A stretch of 64,000 nucleotides of DNA, taken from Trileptium ribeirensis. Its lineage: Eukaryota; Nematoda; Enoplea; Enoplida; Thoracostomopsidae. The first letter of the stretch is position 1, and the number at the start of each line of letters is the position of its first letter. Location: assembly GCA_030248225.1 (NCBI GenBank), contig JASANE010024735.1:1-64000 (forward strand), given 5' to 3'. This document shows positions 32,716-43,012 of the stretch, piece after piece. Below the pieces are notes generated by a model. That model worked only from the letters and a program-made list of their open reading frames with translations. It did no database searches and had not been told where the DNA came from. The position numbers and the translations under genes are program-made.

Positions 32716-34149
32716 TATCTAGCTGATGCAGCAAATACATTGCTGTCACGGAACAAAGAAATGCTGTAAGATAAAAATATATCAGCAACGCATTTTTGTG
32801 TGGAGCACCATCATTTCACTGTCCACTTTGCCACATCCAAGCGTAGAAACAGACACGTGTAGATTCATGTTTTGTTAACGTATATATTTCATTAGCTGTG
32901 GTCCAATTTTGTTTTATCTTTAGTTTTGCATTTCTCTTCTTTCTAACAAAATTTTATTTCCAAAAATTTTCTGTAATAAGTTCTAAACTGTTGAAAAAAT
33001 ACAAAGGCTCCTATGTCGAATAAGCTTCTAATTACCGTGAAACTCGCAGTTTGATAGATGAAATTTAAAAAAAATTATAAAAAAACGAACGCAGCTGTAT
33101 GGATTAACAATCTCCAAGTAATTTACTATATACCTAAATCAACAAAATTATAATCTTAGAAATATTTTTATATGAATTTTACGCGTTCGTTTTCTTTAAA
33201 CAGGTTCATCGAAGGATTAAATTTGTTTTTAGGTGAGTAAGTTGTAGTGTCACTGTTGCCTTCAGTAATACCAAGAGTCGATGATGATCGACTTTACTGA
33301 AGAGTGACACTCTTCAGCTTTCCGATGTTATCGCGCTCGGTATGTCGTGGTCGGTTTTGCGATTAACCCTTAAGTGTGTCATAAACATGGCTACCCCACC
33401 GTGTTCATGAAATACCACACCTATCCTCCCTTGGTTCAAGAACCACTAACTTATACCCCACCCATGTTCTTGGACCACTAATTCAGACCCCCGGTTCCAG
33501 GGGATCGAATATTTTTGAAAAATTGGCTGCCCGTACGGGTAAATGTGACTACCTTCAAAGGTTCTTACCTATTACTAAGCTACATTTACTATCGTACCAC
33601 CCGCGTACCGAAGGCGCGCGGAAATTTTAAGCGGAATTTTTTAAAGTTTGAGGAAGATCCGGGTAGAATGAGCAAATCTGCGTTAATTTATGGGGAGGGT
33701 GTGGCAGAACAAAGGGTCCGTGCTTTAGCTTCATTTTTTACCCCTTCTGTTCCCAGAGCCCCGTTTTAAACCCGCAAAGTATCATCTAGTAGCTTAGTTC
33801 ACGACACAGCACCTGATCAATTGATTTCTTTTTGACAACTGTTTAAATCCGGAGAATCAGTCGAAGCGTGTTCGATATGTAATATGAACCAAATGTATTA
33901 TAGCTGAAGTTTTTTTAACGCAGTTGCATTTTGAACGATGTTTGAGAGACTTTAGTATTTTTTGATGTCTGTTTTGCTTTGTAAACCCTAAAGCGAAGCC
34001 ACATTGTAGATTGTGGAAATTATTTGGGTGCTACACATTTGCTAGTTCATTCGTACATGTGTGTTAGAGCATGAATATTGCTGGACTAGCATATATATAA
34101 CTCGCTTGGGGGAATGTTAATTACTTGAAACCCATTACACTATCGCTAT
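32716..34149. other. Unassigned DNA
   Basis: Near 33415-33500 there are two or three degenerate units of TTCAAGAACCACTAACTTAT / TTCTTGGACCACTAATTCAG separated by C runs. The GC-rich block 33580-33770 has a plus-strand open frame without known motifs. Nothing else is supported. Confidence 0.3.
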
Positions 34150-34400
34150 CCTCCTACTGCTCGGAAACAAAGCGGCCGAATGTTACGAAGTAAATCTCAT
34201 CTGAAAATACAACCGACCAGCTTCTTCCGATTAAGCTTGATACATTTAGAGTTATATTGTAGGGCTTGTGCTTTGCACAGCAGCTGTAGTTTAATACACA
34301 TCTTAAAGAACGATTTACCACGTCTATCATGTAGTCGCCTCACAGAAATAACCACCAGTCTTTTTCTAACAGATTTTTATATCAGAAATTATGCGAGCTT
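34150..34400 (-). pseudogene. Tc1-like transposase fragment
   Basis: Minus-strand frame contains GRSWSVVFSDEIYFVTFG at about 34160-34232, which matches the W..V.FSDE..F...G block holding a catalytic aspartate of Tc1/mariner transposases. Upstream is LNYSCCAKHKPYNI in the expected place of the RL.FAKEHL segment. Stops flank it on both sides and no inverted repeats were found. The fragment is short, so the call is tentative. Confidence 0.42.
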
Positions 34401-35307
34401 AAGTCCCTCCAGATGTTAACAAACCACTCCGACTCTTATATACGTACGTTTTAGCCATTATTCTGGGAAGGACGTATGCGATGTTTGACAGACATAGACT
34501 TGGACATATCATCCTCTCTCGGTTGTGTGAGTGCGTCTATATTGATGTCGTACTGACACACAATATAGATATTAGTTTCAATAAATCTAAAAATAGTCTG
34601 CCGTTCTGCGATAGACATGTATAATATTAATACAATCGTTTTGATGCTCATGATGGACTCGATATGAGATAATGGTATATGGCGGAAGATGGGTACAGTG
34701 ATTAGGTGCATTATTTGTCTTGTATAACATACGCATATATCTAAATGCTTCGACACTGGACCTGGTAGTTGCCGTTTTAAACTATGGTCTACTGAGGTAT
34801 GAAGTACCGTGCGTGAGCCCTATGAACGACAAGAATATTGAATGTTTATTCCTGTATTAGTATTTATGACTATAGAACGCACTCATATGTGAAATTTTCT
34901 TTGCTGTATAGATTATTAGGATACTTTAAGTTCTGGATTGGTTTTTAAGGTTAACTGTGTAATCTTGTAACTTACATTTCTTAACAACCGTAATTAGTGA
35001 GTCTTGTATTATTTAATTGTTCCAAGCCACCGTGTTGGTATTTAAGCCTTACAATATTTAACTGTGATAAATACGGTGACACTCATAACGCAACAACGGA
35101 TGTTCGAAACGATGTCGACGAGGGCTCAAAATCTTTGTATTGATGTGAACTGATGCGGTTTTGAAACTCCGATTCCTGGCTCCATATATTCACTTGTTGT
35201 CATTCAAAAACCTTATTTTCAAAATGCTACGCTATAAACCTTGTAAATTTGCTAATTTTCGTTGTAACGTCAGTCATTCCTGCAAAAATTCAAAAGTTGT
35301 TTTCATA
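34401..35307. other. Unassigned DNA
   Basis: A minus-strand open frame of 101 codons at 34451-34756 has no recognisable domain and no clear splice context. I do not call it a gene. Confidence 0.3.
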
Positions 35308-35886
35308 CAGGCTGTTTCAGAAGTAACTACTCACTGTTTTATGCTAACTATCGGTTGACTGGGCAGAGGTAGCTCGCCAGTTTTTTGTCTAATTGTATAA
35401 GACGGGGCCGAAAGGGCTTCAAGTTAAGCTCCTTGTAACGGCGCCAAACGGAAGTATGAGGAATACCCAGCTGGAGGGAAGCCCTTCGAGTTGACTTCTG
35501 GGGGCTCCTGGATACCGCATCGCTTAATGCAGCTTTCTGGTCCCCACTTGCGACAGACATTGGACGGCCTGGCCTCAGCCGTTCCGTTACACTGCCAGTG
35601 TCTTTGAACCGGGAAATAATATCAGCCATCGTCTTGCGAGTAGGAGGTATTGAGTCGAAATGATTTTTCCACTGGCGTGAGACTTCGGCATAATTTCCGT
35701 ATTTATAGTAAAGTTTTACAACACAGATTTTTTCAGGCAAAGATCGTCGTGGGGAATCCGTGGTATAAACAGTAAATATTTATAATAGCCTGAAATATTA
35801 AAAACAGCGAAAAACAACCATTGCGAAATATTACGCCAGAAGATATTGATTGACAAAGTGTGGGTAGTTACTTCTGAAACACCCTG
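35308..35886 (-). mobile_element. Internally deleted mariner-type element with intact ends
   Basis: Termini CAGGCTGTTTCAGAAGTAAC and the complement of CAGGGTGTTTCAGAAGTAAC are about 28-bp inverted repeats, flanked by TA at 35306-35307 and 35887-35888, the Tc1/mariner target. The element is 579 bp, less than half of an autonomous length, because only the N-terminal DNA-binding part of the transposase is kept. The good state of the ends suggests it is among the younger elements here. Confidence 0.9.
35348..35740 (-). pseudogene. Mariner-type transposase, N-terminal helix-turn-helix part only
   Basis: A continuous 130-codon frame. KICVVKLYYKYGNYAEVSR near the N-terminus is the first helix-turn-helix; FKDTGSVTERLRPGRPMSV is the linker with its GRP(R/P) element; KSTRRASLQLGIPHTSVWR is the second helix-turn-helix; it ends LKPFRPRLIQLDKKL and a stop. 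The catalytic DDE/D domain is absent through internal deletion, so it cannot transpose by itself, but the DNA-binding module has stayed open. Whether the frame is kept by selection or youth cannot be told. The start is uncertain: the frame extends a few codons upstream of the first ATG. Confidence 0.85.
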
Positions 35887-35888
35887 TA

Positions 35889-36526
35889 TATAAAGGTATA
35901 AAATACCTTTTATTCTTTCTCCCTTGCTGCTAAGATGAGACCAAACAACCCATGTTTACAAGCCTAACTTTAAAATTCGTTGGATCTCATCAAGTACTTG
36001 TTTATTCCACGTGGCATAACAATTTATTGTTTTGATTCTCATCTTTTCGAGACACCACAGCTTTACGGAATTTACGTTATAAAAATTAATTTAATATTTT
36101 CATGGGGTCTCAGCGGCAGTTGGGATATGGAGACTCGTGGCACTTAATATGATATACATGTCTTTATGTCATGAAAGGATATAAACGTATGTAACTAAAT
36201 GACACATAGAAACTAGTACCAAGGCGGTACTTTTTGAGGAAGTATTAAAACAGCGATTGGTTGCACCTGACTTATCAACATTAGGTATTTCTAAGTGCTC
36301 ATTTCGCAAAGGTTCCATAGTTCGCTGGATAAGTCATTATTTTACTTTGGACACAAAAGTCTAATATAGAGTTTGGCAACAATTCTTTAGCTATGATATC
36401 GGCTCCTTATTTTGCATGCACATGAATGCATTGTACGTTTACGGCATACGAAGATAAGTGGAAAGCTTTAACTGTTCAATGTTCACAAAACACCTGTAGC
36501 CTTTTCTCTGAAAAATGGCACATGTC
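35889..36526. other. Unassigned AT-rich DNA
   Basis: Nothing supportable. Confidence 0.3.
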
Positions 36527-36735
36527 ACCTTTAGAAGCCGGAGGTTATAACGTTAGAAAAGAGAACAGCTTAGAGCGGGCAGCCCCCCCACCTTAGGCTT
36601 ATGCTTAGTAGATGGTTCATATAGGGACCTTAGCTTAGGCTAAGAGTAAGGCTTAGGTTTAGTATAGCGAGAATGGAATAGCATGCGTTTCGCGTCCGCG
36701 CCTAAAGGTTACATTGGCCCTGACAATCATGTTAA
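36527..36735 (+). repeat. Foldback repeat with TTAGGC-like core, copy 1
   Basis: Outer CACCTTTAGAAGCC and GCGCCTAAAGGTTACATTGG are inverted. Between them come GTTATAACGTTAGAAAAGAG, a short C run and a core rich in CTTAGGCTTA, CTTAGGCTAAG and AAGGCTTAGG. The same order occurs inverted at 51275-51452 and direct at 56872-57065. No coding capacity. Confidence 0.7.
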
Positions 36736-38499
36736 TATCTGTTCAATGCGAAATATATTTTGTTCTAAAAAACTTATTACGTATATCTTCAGTGATTTTA
36801 AATACTTTATGTTCAGACAGACGTTGCTATATAACTTAATCATGGCTTACGGAACCCGGCCCCGTAGTTAGATAATGCTGAACTGGTAAACTTATTAAAG
36901 TGAGGTACGTACATTTAAAGTTCTGAGGCACCATATCCATGTCTACTTCTGAAAGTATATATGTTAATGTGAAACTTATCCATTAGCTTGTTTGGTTCTT
37001 TACCTTAATTTAGTATAAAGGTGTAATACTTTTGCAAAACAATGAATATAAGATAAAACGGATTACAATTGTATTATAAATGAGTTGAGAACAATGAATT
37101 CTTATGACAGTGAACAAATGACTATCAATTTTAAGCATATCCACTCTTGCTGTCATTGAAGATGGCAGAAAACGATTGTTTATTAAACTGCTAGAACTTC
37201 AATACCCCGGTATGTGGTTGGTTACTTATCATTTTGAGGTTAAGAGAACACCATTTTCCAGTAATGCGGTGTAGAATATATTCAGTAGCAGTCAACATAT
37301 ATAGTTATACCCGGGTACCCGATACACTATTAGGGTACTGGGTAACTAGATATTGCACACTGACACCCGACTCTGGATACTCGTGATTAGTTTTTACATA
37401 GTGTTATACACCACTGTAATTTTGTATAAACAGAGTAGCTGTGAGTGTTGTTATCTAGTGATAAATCACTCTTATAAATCGAATAATGCCTGAGATTTAT
37501 TGATTATTCGGATCATTCTAAGTTTCATCCCCGCCCTATAACTGAGGGAGAAACTTGACACGGGGAAAATTTAAAGTTCAATTGTGAACCCAGGCTAAGC
37601 TTAAGCTTGGTCTTAGGATCAGGCTTACACTTGGGTTTAGGCGTACACCAAGGGTCGGGCTAACCCTTAGCCTTAGTCTGAGAGAGACAAAACGTTAATT
37701 GATTATTCTAGGGAAAATCTTGACATCATCCAATTATTATACTTCGAAACAGATTTCAGGGCAGCGTCTTAGTATTTATTTGGATAGTTTTGACGACAGT
37801 ATATATCGAATACAGTTTGGATATTGCCCAGTGCTCATAAAAAACTTGTATGTCTTGTTCTTTTCTTCACCTTCATTATTGTGCCAGCTATTTGCAAATT
37901 AATGGCTGTAATTACGTGGAAATAGAACGAAGCCACAAGAGATCTTTAGTAGAAGAAAACTTCGAGCAGGGTAATAAAAATTTGTATGATCGAAAGATGG
38001 CCAACCAGTTTATTTGACAAATTGCTGGAAGAATATGAAAATTGCTTGAAAATACTTTCGAATCAGAACTTCTAGTATGTCTATACAGGCAATGGATAAA
38101 CTTTAATATAAGATGTCGTAACAGTGTGATTGTGAATATATTTATAAACTAGTTCGATGATGGAATTATTTATGGAATTCTCTTTCTTAAAGGTTGACAG
38201 TTTTTTAATTTTGCATCTTTAAAAGATAGTTTTGCGCGACTAAAGTTTAAGAGTGCACACAATATCTGTCCTGCTTTAAAATCATGAACTGAAGCAACGT
38301 TTTCACTGCTCAACCATGGCTAGTCTCAGTATAGATTAATGCAGTTATATAATGGATGTTATAAGAATTCCACGGCTTGCTATCGAACATTTGTCATTGA
38401 AAATGAGTTTATAATATTTATCTTTTAACTTATAATTTATAACTTTTCCTAGAAAGCTGATGAAATATATAAATATTATGTTGTTTTTGAAATAGACAT
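36736..38499. other. Mostly unassigned DNA with two short repeat patches
   Basis: At 37305-37345 there are GGGTACCC/GGGTAACT strings like hAT subterminal sequence. At 37590-37680 a run of GGCTAAGCTTAAGC, GGCTTACACTTGGG and CTTAGCCTTAG recalls the TTAGGC-like repeats. No gene is seen. Confidence 0.35.
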
Positions 38500-39560
38500 C
38501 GTGGCGAAGAGTCATGAAAGGGCGAGCCTTCATCGCCGTGTTTCCGCATATGTCCTAGTAAACCGATTCTGGCTGCGACGACAAAGGCGCTAGTGGGCGC
38601 TGAAGGCTGCTGGAGGTCGACGGCGAGTCCCCTCCTCGTCGAGCAGTTCGTTTAGTGCGCTGCATGTTCTCGGCGGGATTTATCGACAGCTAATGCACCT
38701 TGGTACGTAGTTTTCTTCATTCAGTGCGGTTTGTGGCAATTTCTTCCTAGGGTGTCTGAGTCGATGTAGAAAGAAGAGGTGATATTTACACAAAGGTTGT
38801 ACTTGTAGCGCATCTTTTGGCCATAGATGGATCGTTTCAATCCTTCGCGTTGTTCATAAAACATTTGCCTTCGAAATTGCTTATCCTCCATGCGCACTAT
38901 GTGGCCGCACCCCCGTAGTTGGTGTTTCATAATCATCTCTTCAGTGCTGCTGATTTTGCTTGTTCTAAAACGCTTTTGTTCGTCCGGCGACCCTACCGCC
39001 TGATATCGGGTATCCCATATCGCCTGATATAAAAATTCATCGTTAGTGGAAGGCCACGAGTTATTTGACGTGCTATCTGGATACCGTCCAAGTTTCTGCT
39101 CAATAACTCAATGTCGGAATGACTGTAGCGTCGTAGACGTCAATCTTGGTGTCGTTATTCAGGTCCTGGTTACCCAACACACGTTTCTATAGTTTAGCGA
39201 GTGATGCGTTGGCTGTTTGGAAACGATGTTGAATTTCTGTGACCAAGTTGACATCTTTTGACAGAAAGCTGCTCAAGTATAGAAAACGATCGGTAACTTA
39301 AAGCGTGTGACCGCCGATCTTGATCACCGGGTCATTCATTCTAGGACGTTATAGGTGTAGCTTGTGCGATCAGTTTCATTTTAGTGCGGTCAACAGAGAA
39401 ACCAAATTGTTGATTATGCATGAGCAAATACTTAGACGATATGCTGTAAATCTCGATTCTTGTAGGCGCAAACTACTGAGTCGGCCACATACTGCACTTC
39501 GACAATGGCGATTCTGGAAACTTTCGTTTTGCCTGTAGTCAGCGCAAGTTGAGTGGTCGA
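38500..39560 (-). pseudogene. RTE-like retrotransposon: reverse transcriptase C-terminal half
   Basis: From high to low coordinates: ADDIAIVEVQYVADSVVC (about 39535, RT catalytic ADD region, followed by DLQHIV); NLVTEIQHRFQTANASLA near 39240-39190 (RIGxA thumb-type motif); TKIDVYDATVIPTLSY.AET (39160-39100, matching the K..V..AVV.PTLLYG.E.W motif); CGHIVRMEDKQFRRQMFY near 38920-38870 (LGHV.RM.D.RLPRQ.LY), then REGLKRSIYGQKMRYK; and ARIGLLGHMRKH near 38540, the usual terminal zinc-finger-like end. Stops and frameshifts are frequent. The 5' half is missing. Confidence 0.75.
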
Positions 39561-39577
39561 CCTTTAGTTCGGTAAGA

Positions 39578-39700
39578 AATATGCACTATAATATGTAATA
39601 TAATATAATATGTAATATAATAAATATAATAAATAATAAATAAAAATAAATATAATAAATAATATAATATAATATGCAATATGAAATATATTAAAAATAC
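39578..39700. repeat. ATAAT/AATAT simple repeat
   Basis: An uninterrupted A/T run of units such as AATATAAT and AATAAATAATA for about 115 bp directly next to the 5'-truncated end of the RTE-like relic. Confidence 0.9.
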
Positions 39701-40045
39701 GGAGAATTTCATAAAAAGGGCGCTTTGATATGAAAATTGAAACCTAAGCTACAGACTGAATTTTCAATTTTTAAGAATCCATAACCTGGTTGGCAGCAAT
39801 CATATTAAAATCTAACGGGTTAAGGAGGTTTTAGAACCGAGTTCAGTTGAGTTAATTGAATCAGGGTTTTAAAAGTTTAATTGAAGGGTTGCTCCTTGAG
39901 CTTAGAGCCTCGTTTCGTGCAATCAGTGGACCAGAACATTCGCGTAATTACTAATGTGTTCAATCGGTGCATTGTTGTAAATCCTGTTTAACTGTAAGCG
40001 TTGAATTTCATGTATTATGAATTATATATGTGTGAGAGTGTGTCA

Positions 40046-40145
40046 GGGAGCAACCGGAATTCCAGTTCCGGTGCCAGCGAAAATCGTGTTCCGGTTGCGG
40101 TTCCGGCAAAAGGCAATACCCATACCGGAACCGGAATTACGGTTT
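40046..40145. mobile_element. hAT-like terminus (single end)
   Basis: CAGGGAGCAACCGGAATTCC followed by several GGTTCCGG/CCGGAACC strings to about 40140 resembles a hAT inverted repeat with subterminal binding motifs. No partner end or TSD was found downstream. Confidence 0.3.
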
Positions 40146-41041
40146 AAAAATTTTTTTTAAAATTGTCCTCTTTTTTCGCTTCATCTGTTTTATCAGATGA
40201 TCCGTTATATATACACAATGATCAAGTTCCAACACAGCTAAACAAAAGAAAAGAATAGATCAGCAAATTTCCCTATGACACGTAAGTAGTACACAATTTC
40301 AATAAGAATTTTTCATTTTCACCCGACAGGAGTTTGTTAACAAAACAAGGCTAGGTCGATGCTTTCCGAATTTTTGCAAATTTGTACCTGTTTTCCTTAT
40401 TATTTTAGCACCTTATTTTCGCTAAATTTTAAGGCCCCGTAGGAGAGAATTTCCAAGCTACCTTCCAGTTAGAGGGTGGCATTTCGCGGAAAGGTGCCGG
40501 GTCACACGCGTGGGATAGTTCACCCTAAACCCGACCGTACGAGCATTTATTGTAAAAGCCAAAAGCTAAAATATCGAAATGAAAAGTAAAAAGTATATTA
40601 TGTCATATATATGCGATAGGTAGCAGCATATCCAAACTCAAAATGTCAAAAGATTAAACGAAATCATAAACAAAATTTCGCAGCGTTGGATGAGGCCGTG
40701 CAGTTTACCCATAGTCTCGCATTGCTGGTTTGCCGCCGTTGTGAATGCATATTAGGTGATAACATTTGAGACAAAATTTAAACCATGAGACATTTGTCTT
40801 TGATACATATATATGTTAAAATGCTGTTATATGGGGCCCCTGATGCAGTATTGCCAGTACCGCTCAAGGTGCAGTGCACAGTTAAGACATACCCGACAAT
40901 AAAATCAGCCAGTCGGCTGTCACAATAAACACCATCAGTAATTATAGCACGTGTATAATTGTGTTAAAATGAATTGCATAACAAAATGTTCACGAACAAA
41001 GCACGTCCGTTCTTGTTGTTCAGTAATTCCTACGGTCATAA

Positions 41042-41320
41042 TACCCCGGTCACACTTCCTACCATAGTCATTGGTTAAGTACTACCAAAAGATTGCGTTC
41101 TATATAAACGTGATCTTTGTCCCCGGTGTAAGTGTACATCGTACGGAAATTGCGACTGTAATTCGTAAAATTCTGCCCGAGAGTGACGCCTACTTATTGC
41201 TATTTTCGAAAATATAAAGGCAAAATCGTGATTTGAGTTTTGATAACGCCAAATGACTTGTCAAAAGAACAAACATATGTACTTACTAAAAAGTTTGAGA
41301 GTGTGAACACGCCTTTAAAC
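41042..41320. mobile_element. Possible relative of the TAA-family miniature element
   Basis: CCGGTCACACTTCC at the left and GAGTGTGAACACGCC at the right are imperfectly inverted. GCAAAATCGTGATTTG and ACTTGTCAAAAGAACAA match the subterminal part of the element at 60873-61357. It is too diverged for firm limits. Confidence 0.4.
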
Positions 41321-41744
41321 AAAGAACACGTAAGCATTCCTGACATGCTCGGAATGTAGTCTCACACATGTTCGCGAAACGTTTTAAAAATATTGGTAAT
41401 CCAACGTTCTCAACGCAGTTTTGTTGTCCCAAATTGCAAGAAGCTACATCGATTAAAATGTTAATTTATTATTAATGGTTTATTTATGTTAATCGATTAA
41501 TATTACCATGTTTAAATTGATTAATGATGTCTTATCAATCAAAACCCGTGCAAACTACTGAACTGCCTAGACTAGGACTTGGTACTTGGTTTCTAAACAC
41601 CACAAAGCATAACGGATAACAAAGCACATATAATCCAGCATTAAGCAGAAAAATAAGTTAACGCAATGTACGCTGTTCGTTTTGGTAATACCTGTCAATA
41701 TAACGGCAGAAATCCAATGTTTTCAGCTGTATCTTCTCTTACGC

Positions 41745-42134
41745 TTATTCCTTAAGCATTAGAAGTCACCAGATAGATATGGTCGCTATACGCTTCGTTC
41801 TAAAATGTAAGCTGTTTTCCATGCTGCTTCACATATTAAGTATTTGTTGGTACACTGTATATAACAAGAATGCAGCTTACCACTGTGGTTTTACACGTAA
41901 ACTCTGTAGTGGATGATTTCAATTTTGTACATAATCAGCACAGAAATATTTAGCTTTTGACAAAATATCACGTAAAAAATTTTGCAAAATTAATCTTGGA
42001 AAAGTCTGCCGGCCTGGATACCAGCCGGAGAAGTTGCCAACCGGTGTTTTTTCCAAAAGTTTTACCGACCGGCCGTTTGACCCACCAGCAACTATTGCGG
42101 CCGGCCGGAAAAATCCAGCCGGTGCCCAACACTA
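41745..42134 (+). repeat. Dispersed repeat E, copy 2
   Basis: Direct homologue of 28535-28806, with an extra GC-rich right part containing repeated CCGGCCGG and AACCGGTG strings. It ends CCAGCCGGTGCCCAACACTA, the complement of a typical hAT start (TAGTGTTGGGCACCGG). Confidence 0.65.
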
Positions 42135-42954
42135 GTCGTATGTAAGTTCAAACGTATGTAGAAAGTCTCTTTCTAAATTTGTGTACCATTAGTGCATACA
42201 TGCTGACGCTCCGAGGTATCAGGAGATAGCCGGGGTCGAGGGAGTGAGGAAATTGACAAAAAAGTTAGCGATCTTCCCCTCCCCGTCGCATTCTCATTTT
42301 TGCCAATATCAACCCAATATTTGATAAGTCTCCCCATTTTGCAGCGCGCATGGGAGTGGTGCCGAGCCTCAGGAAACTAGAGTGGTACCATAAGGAGGGC
42401 AGACCAGAGCCTCGGGGAGTGGGGGCAAGACTCATAGAGGGGGTAGACTATGGCCTCGCAGGGGGCCGAGACGTGAGGGAGTGTAATAATATATATTTAT
42501 GTTTTACTTAGCATCTCAGTTTTAACCATTAGCCAATACCGAACACAAAAATTATTGTTCTACAACGTAACGATATCATTAGCAGTGTGCTATGAGGTTT
42601 TTATTCACTATTTTACATTATGAAACATCACCATGAACAGACGTGCAGTATGTATACAAACCGTTGTCCATGACCATATTTTCATATTCGCTGCTGGTTG
42701 TTGTTATTCTATTTGTAAAAGCAAAGCGACTGTAACAACAGAACGTGATGACTTATGTTGTTGTATACAAGCGGGTATCAGTACGCGATGGTTTTGGGAC
42801 AAATTAATAATAATTCCTAGGAACACTGGCGCGTTACTATAATAGCAACACGATATTATTGAAATCGTTCCACCATGCCAGCATCGTGGCAAAGCTAAGC
42901 TGCTTGCTACTGCTGTATCTGTCTGCATTAACGAGCATTTGCGCTTCGACAAGA
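42135..42954. other. Unassigned, G-run rich at 42210-42480
   Basis: Strings such as GTGCCGAGCCTC, AGAGCCTCGGGGAGTGGGGG and GGCCTCGCAGGGGGCCGAG recur irregularly over about 270 bp; similar strings occur near 16300. No coding signal. Confidence 0.35.
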
Positions 42955-43012
42955 GGCGAAGAATAGAGAGACAGCGAGAGAGAAAGAGAGAAAGCGAGAG
43001 CGGGAGAGGGTA
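42955..43012. repeat. GA-rich microsatellite
   Basis: About 55 bp of imperfect GA repeat (GAGAGAAAGAGAGAAAGCGA). Minus-strand leucine/serine-rich frames across it are artefacts. Confidence 0.9.

Noticed and set aside
34451..34756. 101-codon minus-strand open frame
   Set aside because: No recognisable domain, no neighbouring exon of compatible phase, and two other frames are also partly open.
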